Positions 51,174 through 62,939 of a stretch of DNA of 64,000 nt are shown here, in pieces (position 1 is the stretch's first letter; each line of letters begins with the position of its first letter). A program made the translations under genes and the position numbers. Origin of the DNA: Adineta steineri (lineage: Eukaryota; Rotifera; Eurotatoria; Adinetida; Adinetidae); NCBI GenBank assembly GCA_905250115.1, contig CAJNOI010000031.1, positions 467,278-531,277 on the forward strand, given 5' to 3'. The notes under the pieces are model-generated. The model did not search any database. It was not told the DNA's origin and was given only the letters and a program-made list of their open reading frames with translations.

Positions 51174-52851
51174 TTAGTTCAGAAGTGTAGTTGAACGCTT
51201 TGAAAATGTATATGGAAGATCAGAACGATGATGTTGAGCAATGAATTCGAGTGCATTGATGATTCGTGAGACATCGTCATCAGACAAGCCAGCATGTAAT
51301 GTTAATCTCAACATAGATCGGTTTAGAGGTGTCGCAGGTGGTATGAATATAGCACCGGATATTCCAACATTTTCGAAATAACTCTGAAGTTTTTTTGAGA
51401 ACAAATTTGGTCCAGCATTCAAACACAAAATGGAACTTGGCAGTGGTGTTTGTTCGACATCAAATTCTAATGTAACTGCAGCATGACGTACGGTTGTTGC
51501 AATATGCATTAATCTTTGTCTTTCTTTATCGGCATTGTAAATTATATTGATAGCACGTTGAAGACGTTGTATATCCCAATTCATAAGTGTGCTGCTAAAT
51601 GTTGAAGATGATGATTTTTCTCTCACATACAATACCTCTTGAACTCGACCAGCAATGAATCCAGCACGAACACAATACGCTTTAGCTAGACTACCCGTGA
51701 TAAAGTCAATACGATCTGTTACATTTCCCAATGATGCAAGACCGCAACCATGTGGTCCATACAATCCAATTGAATGAGATTCATCGACTACCAACATGCA
51801 ATTGTATTGTTCCTTGAGATTACAAAGTTCAATCAGATCAGCAATAGAACCTTTTCCTGAGTAAAGAGAGTCAACGACAATAATTCCACTTCCAAATCTG
51901 CGAAGATTTTGTTCTAGATCATCTAAAGAATTATGTTTAATTTTGTGAATAATACCACGACTAGCGCCTTGCCAAAGTGACTCATGAGCAGCAGTATCAA
52001 TATAGATGTGGGTCTTCGCAGGGATAACCAATGCTTGAAGTAGACCATAATTAGCCACATATCCACTTTGAGCTAAATAAACACTTTCTTTTCCAAGTAT
52101 TTTCTTAGCTAGTAAGTCAGATACTTGATATTGAAGACAGGCTTGTTGTAAAAAGACTCCTGCCATTATATTGTCTGATCCTTGCCTTGGGATTGAAAAG
52201 TGCTGTTTCTCATCCAATAAATTTTGATGCAAGACTTTTTCAGTCTTAGAAATCACGCTATTCATGCTATGTTGATATGCATCATCGTCAATTAATCGTG
52301 GATCACAGGACAAATGTAAATAGTCATTATTGTCAAGATAGATATCAATGCAATCTGGTCGTGTTAATGCAAGTAAATCTATGTCACCTTTGCCTGTAGT
52401 AGTTGATTGAAAATATTTCTGCATATTTTGAAGAAATTGTTCTCTGGTAGTATTCGTCTTTGGTGGATGGCTAAGAGGCATGGTTGATGACGCTGCGGAT
52501 GATGGTATGTTGCAAACAGCTCCTCCTAAAAAATACGAGAACAATAACAATTATGAACAACATGTTGCACAGATAAGCAAGTTGTAATTATTATGGCTCC
52601 ATTACCTCAAATGAAATCAAGAAAACTGACTATTCGTACAGGTTTTTCAATCTTTTTGCTTTAACAAAATTACTCGATTCACTGTAAATTATTTCATTTC
52701 TTACTAGGACAACCTGAATTGCAGTGACATAGTGAAAAAGATATAAACGAACGAATTAAGCTGTGTTTTATGACTTACTTAAATGTGATTGGTATTTGTT
52801 GTTGGTTATAATCAAATATTTGACTAAACGATTGTGTACGAGACGAAACAT
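51174..52851 (-). CDS. CqsA/LqsA-like alpha-oxoamine synthase (autoinducer-synthase family, PLP enzyme)
   Basis: Two exons on the minus strand, 52779-52851 and 51174-52525 (474 residues). The join TTA-A/GTAAGT...TTTTTTAG/GA keeps frame exactly. Residues 1-40 (MFRLVHNRLVKYLIITNNK...) are rich in Arg/Lys/Leu and lack acidic residues, like a mitochondrial presequence. The rest is a fold-type-I PLP enzyme. NNDYLHL is near 90, AQSGYVANYGLL at about 176-187, AHESLWQGA at 204-212, GIIVVDSLYS, then VVDESHSIGLYGP (DESHS 272-276). SLAKAYCVRAG follows with the PLP-binding Lys306, then FSSTLMNWD and IPPATPLNRSMLRLTLH. Each block lines up with bacterial CqsA/LqsA, which join an acyl-CoA with an aminobutyrate/SAM-derived unit to make CAI-1/LAI-1 signals; it is less like KBL, BioF, ALAS or SPT. 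The product in an animal is unknown. If the upstream exon is wrong, translation could begin at Met 52481 (435 residues). Confidence 0.85.
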
Positions 52852-53992
52852 ATTCACTTGTTTGAATGATTATTATCTGAAAGTAGAAAATAGCGATTGT
52901 TGAACTTGCTTTTCATAAATAAAGGATACCACTGAAATTCATTTTACAAGGACATCTTTGTATGGTAGCGGATTAATTGCTTGAAACAGAATCATTAAGA
53001 ACATCTAGACATGTTGACTTCTTTAAAACTATTAAGGCTTCTGCAGATACACCGACCATTCCGAGTAATCAGAAAACCTTGGGGGCTTATAAAAATATCT
53101 AACTCGCTCAGATGATTACGCAGAAATCATTGGAGAAACCTGTGGTAAGTTTGAAACGGTGAGAAAGGATTTTTTTTCGATCCGTAAGGTATTATTGGAT
53201 TCAACGAATGCACACTCTGATCAGAATAGCGAAAGAAGAAGACACAAGGCTAGATAATCTGGGTGTTCTAACATTCACACTTAAGGCATAGCGAGACTTA
53301 CACAAAGAATTAAAAGAGTTAATGTCAATATGCGAATGGTCAAACATCAGAAATTTCATCTCGTAAGAGATGTCTGCATTGTCACTTTTATGATAATAGC
53401 AGATCTATCGCGTTTCACATTTTAATCTCACAGAGATTGCATTAATAGCTTTTATTCTAGGATTACCTTCAGTTCCCAATCTGTATCATTGAATCTCTCA
53501 ATTTCAATACCTAAAAATCATTTTGCTGCATCATGTTAGACAGCTCTGTTACGCATCAAAAATTTACGTACCTTAATTAAATGTAAAAAGAGGAAGAGCA
53601 AGCACCTTTAATACCTAGTGAAAAAATGACTCAGAAAGGTAACTTCCGACGTGATATTGAAATAAAAAGGGAAAAAAACATGTTGTCATAACAAATTACG
53701 TCTGTATATTGCAAAACAGTGTCTAAAAATCTCGAATAAATCATTTGCAACTAAAGTGAAGGATATACTGTAGTAGTCTCTTTCTTTATATATACAATCT
53801 TCGGTTACTTGAATTGAGTAAAAAAACTCTGAGTTAAGTTGAAGTCCAAAATCCATATTGTACCCATATGTACGCATTTTCAAGAAAAGTATTCCTTTTT
53901 TTACAGCTGTATTCAAATTTTCTAAAAAGGAAATTTCCGATATTACTAAAATTTCTCTTACATCCTTTTGAGTCATTAAATGCTATCGACAG
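52852..53992. other. spacer without recognised genes
   Basis: Slightly less AT-rich than most gaps. A 96-residue minus-strand frame at 53686-53976 has a varied composition but no start context or family I can support. It may be another remnant next to the decayed gene that follows. Confidence 0.4.
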
Positions 53993-55642
53993 GAATTTGC
54001 CAAGTATTCAAAAATATTAAAACTAATTTCACCAGAAATTACTCAGGAAATTCAGCAATTATGGAAATTTCAATAATTACTACTATCTTGAGGATGTGAG
54101 TGTCGGTATCTTGTCTCGTTTTTTTTATTAAGTCTTCGTTATCATATTTTATCAACAAATCAAGAATATATTTTCAAAGATTTTCCAACTATTCGCCGAT
54201 GTTTATGTTCTGTTGATGAATTACCTATCCTTAATGTTGAATATCGTTTAGTTAATGATATTGAGGTAGTTTTTATTGATAAATCAACAACATACGATGC
54301 ACAAGTTCATCCAGGAGAAAAGTACGTATGAAAAATATTGGATAAATTAAAAATTTTCATAATTAACGCTGAAGTTTATTTATTTATTTATAGTTTATTT
54401 GTAACACTTGGCTTAACTAACTCATCATCAGAATGTGATATCAATAATGTAGAAATACAAGCTTTTGCATATGGTTTTGATATGACAGGTTTATATTTAT
54501 ATAAAACTATGTAATTAATTTTTATTTCGATTATTTTTAGAATGTACTAAAACTACAGAATTCGATTTACCAATATTAATGAATGAAATTATAAAACTAA
54601 AAATAGACCTTAGTGAAATGCATGATCGTTGTCTTTTGCGACACGATCGATCAGCAACAAAGAATGAAATCGATTCAATTAAAATATGTCATAAAAAATC
54701 TTTTATTTATATACATATCTATTTAGTGTTTAACTATTGAACTTCGTCTTGATTATTTAGCATTAAGAAAATTTGAAATTACTGACATACAAAATGATAA
54801 AGAGTAAAATAAATTTTTTTCTAATCTCATTTATCTATATTTAAATCTCATTTGTTGTAAAATTGATAATCATCTATGAGAAGAAATTATATTCCATAAT
54901 AGTACAGTAAAATCAATGGAATCTTCATTAATAACAACAAAATAAAATATATTTACATCGGATTTAAATCAATTAATTGCTGATATTCGAACCCAATTAC
55001 CGATGCATATTCATTATAAAACCACTACTTCAGTTAGTATTTTATTCACTTTATTTACTGTTGTTTGACCGTAATCATATTATAACAGAGTAAAATATTT
55101 CAGCGAATTATTGATAAAATGATATTCTCTCTTTTAACTTCTCAATAATCCTAGTTTTTTATATCTAATCATATGCATATAGAGTTACAAGAATCAATAA
55201 AAAACAAAATCGAATTTGTATTTTATTTATTTTTCTAAGTAGAATAAATACCTTCGTTTATCTATTGATTGGCAATATGTGTCCAATGACAAAATTCAAA
55301 ATCATTTCAGTGATCTTATACAATCACCTTATACATATGATTGGCATTTTGAAATGATGGCTAATACTTTACACATACATTTATGTGTTTTATCAAAATA
55401 TTACAATTAGAATTTTTATGTCCAACATTAAATGGTATTCGATTTTTAGATTCGAATAAAATCATATTTAATAATGTAAGAATGTTGAATTGCATGTTTT
55501 TGAATACAAATATTTTAATTTTTAGATTGAACAAGGAAAATATGTTATGACTGAACGTATTCTAAACTTTTCTCAAAGAAATAATTCCGATGTACTTATT
55601 GTTGATAATATAACATGGAAAAGAATCACTTTAACATTTTAA
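53993..55642 (+). pseudogene. decayed multi-exon gene, family unknown
   Basis: Coding-like segments with bdelloid-style introns can be followed for about 1.6 kb, but with repeated damage. A frame break lies after WKFQ near 54074, and another at the run of eight T at 54119-54126. An expected donor at 54684 reads AT instead of GT. There is an in-frame TAA at 54943-54945, and further shifts near 55130 and 55410. Intact stretches include LPILNVEYRLVND, VFIDKSTTYDAQVHPGE, LFVTLGLTNSSSECD (next exon, about 54393), ECTKTTEFDLPILMNEIIKL (about 54540) and a last part LNGIRFLDSNKIIFNN...NITWKRITLTF ending at 55642. No family recognised; the sharpness of the remains suggests recent loss. Confidence 0.6.
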
Positions 55643-57429
55643 AATTAAGAATAAAAAGAAATAAGCGAAAATAATGTTTTGTTCTTTTCATTGTGTATTT
55701 TTTATAATCTATTTGTACTCAAGTTATTCACGAGAATTTTTTTTTTGCATTTCTTAACAGCAGAAATAATGGATGATTTTAGATTGATAGTTAGTTTAGA
55801 AATATTTTTGAAAATAATAGTGATATATGTTTATTCTTGTACTTTCGAATATAAATCTAGTCTTTATATAAATCGTTCATTGATAGAGTTTTTTTAATTA
55901 CCAAAAATCGTTTAAATCTCTAGAAAATTCAACAGATGCAAGCCTGCTGGCTGGAAATACTGTTTTATTTTGCTGCCCACGAATGTTAGATGCTTTTGTC
56001 TAATAAGAGAACTTGTAGCAATGCTTCTTCATACAATTTGTAATAATTTGGTGATGAATAATTGTGAGGCATATGATTCTCACAAAAAAATTTGTATTAG
56101 TAACTATTTAAAATTGTATTTTGAAATATTTCCTATCAAGTACATTTGACTTCAGTATTCTTTGTTTATTCATTATTATTCACAAATAATCGATTGGAAT
56201 TTCTGAGAATGATATAATCAATATTAATATTTTGTAATAGTTTGTTGTCATTATAAGTGAGTCCAATGACTTTAATGGTTATTCGCTGGCATATCGAATA
56301 AATATCGTTGATATTATTTATTTAAAACATATGTAACAGTCAAAAAGATAAATATAAATAAATGCTTTCTATTTTAAATCAATCTGAAAAAGCATTGAAG
56401 AAGATTTTCACTTGCATACTTTTGACATTTTGTACATAGTGTAAATACATTTATTTTAAAACACAAATACTGTCAACTATCATGCTGAAGATTGATCGAA
56501 ACACTGACAACAAATAACTTTTACAGCAAAATGTATATTTCAATCTTGTCGATTTTGATGAAAAATATACTTTCGAAGATATGTCTTTTGGTAAATAATG
56601 TACTGAATATGAGATCAATCAATCATCAGATATATATTAGTAGCCATTGAAACACTTTTTTGTTGTTGAATAGACTTAAAATATTATATTATCATTGTCG
56701 CACTAAAAATTTGTGGTAACTGTCAGTAATAGTGTCGTGCATAAACTTGCAGAGAAGACAACAGCTTGTCTTAGATTTCATCGTCTTATAAATAAATACA
56801 TAAATAACATTCTTCCATAGCATCATTAATTCACTATCAAAACTATCAACGCTCGGAATTGTTCTTAATTCGATATAAAATATATCATAACTTAGAAGCA
56901 GAACCAGATACTTTCTCGATCAGTTTCCAAAAGAGACTTTAAACAAGTTACTTAGTTTATGAATGGTTCTCTGATTTTCTCAAAAATACTATGTCATTTG
57001 AAATCCGGTAAAACCAGCATCAGCTTAGCAATTAACATGACATCTGCTAACCACCATTCTCTTGATCATATAATAATAATCATCTTTTCTGTCAGCACGT
57101 TTCGTTTCATTAAGACACAATAGCTGATAACTATGTTCTAACAATTTAAGACCGGTCCATGAAAAACAGCATATAATAGAATCACAAATAACACCATGAA
57201 ATTAGGCTATCGCATCTCCTTCAGTTCAGAGCATTACTTAAACAAGAACAAATGTATCATGATTATTTTATAGTAAAAAAGTAGAACAAGATTCACACTT
57301 TAGTAAACATGCTTTCACAACAATCAAACAACTTTATTGTCATTTATAAGTCACCAATGCAATGAAATCCTAATGAGACGATAAATACATTCTTCTATTC
57401 CAACACAATGGTATCTCCTTCATTAACAT
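55643..57429. other. AT-rich spacer
   Basis: No exon, RNA gene or repeat recognised. It contains the 3' end of the LRR gene at its right edge. Confidence 0.45.
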
Positions 57430-60400
57430 TTACTGTTTTGCCAAGCGCTCATTCCTCTGAATAAGTTCATGCAACCGATCTAGAACCTTCGCCTCGATCT
57501 GATTCCCGAAGAGAATAAGTTTAGTGAGTGCCTGTGTGAAAAAATGTAAATATTTTGTATGAAATAGCTGACGAGAAAATGAGATTTACTGTATTATTTC
57601 TTAATGAATCAATAAGATCATGAACTCCCTTCTCTCCGATTTCATTATGTTGGAGATCAAGTGTGGTGAGTGTCTGTGAAAAAAAGTATAAATGTTAGTC
57701 GGAGATCGTTGAAGAAAAACTGAGATTTACTGTATTATTTTTTAATAAACCAGCAACACGTTGTGCTCCTTTGTCTCCAATTTGATTGACACTCAGATTA
57801 AGTGTAGTAAGCGTCTGTGTGACAAAGTGTAAATAATTGCATGATGAACTAGTTGAAGGAAGAATGAGATTTACTTTATTGTTTTTTAATAAATCAGCAA
57901 GATGTTGTGCTCCCCTATGTTCGATTTTATTGCCACTGAGATCAAGTGTGGTGAGTGTCTGTATGCAAATGTGTAAATGTGTGTATGACATAGCTGAGGA
58001 GAAAACGAGATTTACTGTGTTGTTTCTTAATGACTCATCAATATGTTGTGCACCCGTGTCTCCGATTTGATTATTGCCAAGTTGAAGTGTCGTGAGTGTC
58101 TGTGTGAAAAAGTGTAAATATTTCTATGAAATAGTTGAAGATAAAATGAAATTTACTGTGTTCTCTTTTAATAAATCAGCAAGATGTTGTGCACCCGTCC
58201 CTCCGATTGTATTGCCATTGAGATTAAGTGCGGTGAGTGTCTGTGTGCAAATGTCAAAATGTGTGTATAACATAGTTCAGGAGTAAATGAGATTTACTGT
58301 ATTGTTTCTTAATGAATCGGCAAGACCTTGTGCTCCTTTCTTTCCAATATAATTGCTGCTGAGATCAATTGTGGTGACTGTCTGTGTGGAAAAATGTAAA
58401 TGTTGATATGACTTGCTTGACGAGAGAATGATATTTACTGTATTGTTCCTTAATGAATCAGCAAGCTGTTGTGCTCCCTTCTCTGTGATTCTATTGACAC
58501 CGAGATTAAGTGTGGTGAGTGTCTGTAAAAAAGTGTAAATATGTATATGAGACAGTTGAAGAGAAAAGAAGATTTACTGTGTTATTTTTTAACGAACCAG
58601 CAAGATATTCTGCTCCTTTCTCTTTGATTTTATTATAACTAAGATTAAGTGTGGTGAGTGTCTGTATGGAAAAATTTAAATGTTTATATGAGATAGTTGA
58701 AGAGAGAATGAGATTTACTATGTTCTCTTTTAATAAATCAGCAAGATGTTGTACACCCGTGTCTCCGATTTGATTATTGCCAAGTTGAAGTGTCGTGAGT
58801 GTCTGTGTGAAAAAATGTAGATATGTGTATGAGACAGTTGAAGAAAAAATTAGATTTACTGCATTATTTCTTAACGAATCAGCAAGATGCTGTGCTCCTT
58901 TGTCTCCGATTCGATTATAACTGAGATTAAGTGTGGTGAGTGTCTGTGTAAAATAGTGTAAATGCATATTTGAAATAGTTTAAAAGAAAATGGAATTTAC
59001 TGTATTGTTTCTTAATGAATCAGCAAGATGTTGCGCTCCCTTTTCTCCGATTTTATTGCCATCGAGATCAAGTGTGATGAGTGTCTGTGTGAAAAATTGG
59101 GAATGCACGTATGAGGTAATTAAACATAGAACGAGATTTACTGTGTTGTTTCTCAATGAATCAGCAAGGTGCTGAGCTCCTTTGTCTCCGATTTGATTGT
59201 GGTCGAGATTAAGTGTAGTGAGTGTCTGTAAAAAGAGTGTACATATGTGTATAAGACAGTTGAAGAGAAAATGAGATTCACTGTGTTATTTCTTAACGAA
59301 TCAGCAAGATACTGTGCTCCCTTCTCTCCAATTTCATCTAAACCGAGATGAAGTGTGGTGAGTGTCTATGTAAAAAATGTAAATACTTCTATGAGATAGT
59401 TTAAGACAGAATGATATTTACTGTGTTGTATTTTAATAAATCAGCAAGATGTTGTGCTCCTTTCTCTCCGATTTTATTGCCATTGAGATGAAGTATGGTG
59501 AGTGTCTGTAAAAAAGTGTAAATATGTATATGATACAGTTGAAGAGAAAATGAGATTTACCGTATTATTTTTTAAGGAACCAGCAAGATATTCTACTCCT
59601 TTCTCTTTGATTTCATTATACCTGAGAAAAAGTATGATGACGGTCTGTATGAAAACATGTAAATGTTTGTACGAGATAGTTTAAGAGAAAATGAGAGTTA
59701 CTGTGTTGTTTCTTAATGAATCAGCAAGGTGTTGTGCTCCTTCGTCACCGATTTTATTGCAACCGAAATCAAGTCTGGTGAGTGTCTGTATGAAAAAGTT
59801 TAAATATGTGTATGAGACAGCTGAAGGGAAAATGATAATTACTGTATTGTTTGTTAGTAAATCAGCAAGATGCTGTGCTCCTTTGTCTCCGATTTCATTA
59901 AGACAGAGACTAAGTGTGGTGAGTGTCTGTGTGAAAAAGTGTAAATGCATATTTGAAATAGTTTAAAAGAAAATGAATATTTACTGTATTTTTTTTTAAT
60001 GAATCAGCAAGATATTGTGCACCCTCGTCTCCAATTTGATTTCTTGATAGAAAAAGTGTGGTGAGTGTCTTTGTGAAAAAATGTAAATGTTAATATGACA
60101 TCATTGAAGACAGAATGATATTTACTGTATTGTTTGTTAATGTATCAGCAAGATGTTGTGTTCCCTTGTCTCCCATTTGATTGCGTGACGGATCAAGTGT
60201 TGTAAGTGTCTATGTGAAAAAGTGTAAATGCATGTTTGAGATAGTTTAAGAGAGAATGAGATTTACTGTATTGTTTCTCAATGAACTGGCAAGGTGTTAT
60301 GCTTCTTTGTGTCCTATCTGGTTGCTACGGAGATGAAATGAGAGGTGGAGCGGGTATGAGTGTGGATGCAATTTTGTTTTCATCGAGATTTATATTTTTT

Positions 60401-60662
60401 AGAATATTACTTAGTTTTATGATTGACTAGCTCTCCCCAAATGCTTTTAACTTGATAAATTGTGTTGTCTCTTAATGAATTCATCGAATGATAATTACAT
60501 ATTGAAACTATATATAAGACTTACTTGATATCGCCAATAAGTGTTAAGGATTTGATTGAACCGTTGGCAGACATTTTGCATTGAGCACAATAAAGTAAAA
60601 TCGGTTTCATAGTCCAGAATTCGATAAACAAGCTCTACTGGTAATGTAAGAAATGTACACAT
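57430..60662 (-). CDS. F-box-like, leucine-rich-repeat (RI/NLRC3-type) protein built from single-repeat exons
   Basis: Exon 1 is 60525-60662: MCTFLTLPVELVYRILDYE..., 46 residues, an F-box-like helix set common at the start of bdelloid LRR proteins. Nineteen exons of exactly 84 nt follow, each one 28-residue repeat of the form TLTTLxLxxNxIGxxGAxxLAxxLxNNT. In transcript order they start (low ends) at 60126, 59985, 59843, 59702, 59561, 59422, 59282, 59142, 59001, 58860, 58719, 58578, 58439, 58298, 58157, 58016, 57875, 57731 and 57590. The last exon, 57430-57531, is degenerate LRR plus a charged tail. All introns are phase 0. Total 611 residues, forming a horseshoe-like repeat solenoid. The F-box start suggests a substrate adaptor for SCF-type ubiquitin ligases, but this is inference. 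A further repeat copy inside intron 1 (60267-60350) carries a stop and is probably skipped. Confidence 0.85.
57590..60350. repeat. tandem array of LRR exon+intron units, period 141 bp
   Basis: Twenty copies of an 84-bp exon plus about 57-bp intron. Spacing between successive copies is 141, 144, 141, 141, 141, 141, 139, 141, 141, 141, 141, 140, 140, 139, 141, 141, 142, 141 and 141 bp, counted from 57590. The introns are conserved too (GTAAATCTCATT start, TTTACAC...CAG end), so the unit of duplication included the intron. The highest copy (60267-60350) is damaged. Confidence 0.9.
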
Positions 60663-61942
60663 AGTTTTGTTAGATTTTGATGGAGACTGTTAAAATATAT
60701 TATGTGGCGTTGCTTTTATAGCACGTGTTGTCGAAAGTAATTTGATATGCTTTGATAGCAGTGTTTCGAGAGAGAATGATACAATTATTTCGTCATAGAA
60801 AGAATTGACTAATGGTGATTCCAATAATGAATTATTAGTTTTATTCAAAAAGAGGGCGTTAATGTATATGTTTGGTGGAGTTTGGTGAGAAGATAATATA
60901 TCATGTGGATGAGTATTTTTTAATCTTTTTTTATGATGAAGAGTGTCTGAACAAGAACAGATAGTTAACTTTCCCAACAATACTTTTTTGAATTTAATGT
61001 GATGATCCATTTGAATAAAGAATGTTGAGGGTGTGAGTAAATGTGTGTTCTTCTTATCACAACCACATCCTATAGATCATGAACAATCCAGATTGGTTTT
61101 ATGTATTGGCTCAATAAAGTGTATGACTAAAATCTAATTTTTTAACCAGTTCTCAAGCTCAATAAATGCTAAGATGGCTCTGTAAGAGTCCACCAGAGTC
61201 TATTATCGTTTGCCGATGCTACACAAAATTTAATTAAATCTTTCTGAGCCCAATACAGTTTATCAGAATGTTTCTAAGCCTGCTATGATCTGCTAAAATT
61301 CACAAAGATCTGTTATGATTCAATACAAATTCTTCTGGTTCACGTAGGATTCGTCAGAATTCATCAAATCAACTCCATTATCCATAATTTCATTCTCAGC
61401 AAAATATATGTCTGATATTATCTGTCAATGGTACTGTCTTCAGATTCGTACCCATATTCTGTATCTTCTGTTCTAAAACTTGATATTTTATTCAAACTTC
61501 AGAAAAAACATTATCCCCTGATTCAAAAAAGTAAGACGTGTCCTTGTGTCTATTATACAGTCAAAGTATTTAATGCCTTATTGGAATCTTTCGCACTAAT
61601 TTTTGAACACAAGTCTGACAATGATCATCGAAGCAAAATCCTTTTTATGTGCTGCATTGTAACACAAAAGTTTATCTGAATGGCTACGATGAACATTTCG
61701 ACCATATTATTACTTATTAGTATGATCTAAGCAACTTCTAATTACGAGGGTGAGTGTGGTTGAACTTCTTATTACGTATTCCGACATGGACACCTACACT
61801 ACACAGCCTCAAGATTAATAATTGAGAAAAAGACAAAGATGAGAATATTGTATGTATCATTCTGTATTTTTAGTCTCGTTTATTAAACGAAAATTTAGCG
61901 AAAAAACAAGTAAACTAACATAGAATATAAGTCTGAAAATAT
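60663..61942. other. upstream region of the LRR gene
   Basis: On the minus strand an open frame from 61010 runs down to a TAA at 60690-60692, in the same frame as LRR exon 1 and 27 bases before its ATG. It may be a 5' leader, an upstream ORF, or an N-terminal extension cut off by a stop. From 61.2 to 61.4 kb there are loose repeats of TCTGYTA and CAGAAT words. No other gene seen. Confidence 0.4.
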
Positions 61943-62521
61943 TTAGGAAGAATTAAATGTTCTTGATACGTAATTAAATATTTCATATTCATTACTTGAT
62001 TGAACTACAAAATAAATAAAAATAAATTGATTTACATGAAGTAATTTATTATCATATTCTTGTTGCTGTGATGAAGATTTTTCTTCAATTTGTTCTAAAA
62101 ATAATTTCCAAGCACGACCATAAGATTTTTTCATTAAATTATATTTATAATGAAAATTAGATAATTTTCTATCATTAATTTTTGATATATCACATAATAA
62201 CTTTCTTAATGAAATATAAATATCAATAAACCAATTTCGATGTTTTTCTTTATCAGTTGATGATGAATTTTTTTGACCAAAAAATTTTAAAATCAGATCT
62301 TCATCAAATAAAGTTAAAATTTTATCTTGAATAAATTTAATAATTCCATTTAATTTTTCATCTTTTCTATCATTTGTACTCGAAGTACGTCGTTTCCTCT
62401 TGAATGTTAGTAATTTTCAGTGTTATTGGAAGAAAATTTTCGAAATTGCTGAGAATGACTCTTACCATGTGTATATAACTTTCGAAACTTCTTTTTTTAG
62501 GAAATCTGAACATACCTCCAT
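61943..62521 (-). CDS. uncharacterised Lys-rich helical protein
   Basis: The main exon is 62036-62398 on the minus strand (121 codons), continuing open to TAA at 61943. At 62005-62035 a GTAAAT...TTTGTAG segment of 31 nt could be a very short intron, but its removal shifts the frame and changes the last residues. For the start, the best solution is ATG-GAG at 62516-62521 spliced (GAG/GTATGT ... TTCAAG) to 62398, which keeps frame; it is not certain. The product would be about 153 residues, basic at the N-terminus (RKRRTSS) and then mostly helical (LNGIIKFIQDKILTLFDEDL; NWFIDIYISLRKLLCDIS). No family recognised. Confidence 0.45.
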
Positions 62522-62939
62522 AATAATAAAGAAAACTAATGCTCAACATGATTACTCATATTCATACATTGCTTATCCGACATTGTTAGTTTTAAAATAT
62601 GAAATATATAAATTGTAGAACAATATCAGTTTATTTATGAAGTATAAAGAAAACATAAAGATTGATCCGTTAATTTGATTCTATTACTTCTACATACGTT
62701 TTGCAATCATCGGTATGTTAAGAACATGTGATTAATTATTAGGTTAAGCTGACTCAAAGACATAAAGATAACAAAAACTGAAATTTTAGATAATATATAT
62801 CATTTCATCAATATAGAATTAGTCAAATTGATATTTCTAACGGATTATTAATTTATTAAAGAAAATCAAGAATGACAATAAAGAGCAAGACTATCTAGTT
62901 CACAAATTTTTCATTGATTTTCTTTTGCATATTATACCA
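62522..62939. other. non-coding spacer
   Basis: AT-rich; nothing recognised. Confidence 0.45.

Noticed and set aside
53686-53976. 96-residue minus-strand frame
   Set aside because: Composition is protein-like, but there is no start context, splice partner or family. It lies beside a decayed gene and may be a remnant.
57837-59966. Plus-strand open frames across the LRR array
   Set aside because: Antisense shadows of the repeated exons; they carry repeated Cys/Ser patterns only because the units are repeated.
57590-60350. 141-bp periodic array as a satellite or CRISPR-like repeat
   Set aside because: Each unit is one LRR-encoding exon plus a GT-AG intron. The repeat is explained by protein structure, and spacers are conserved rather than unique.
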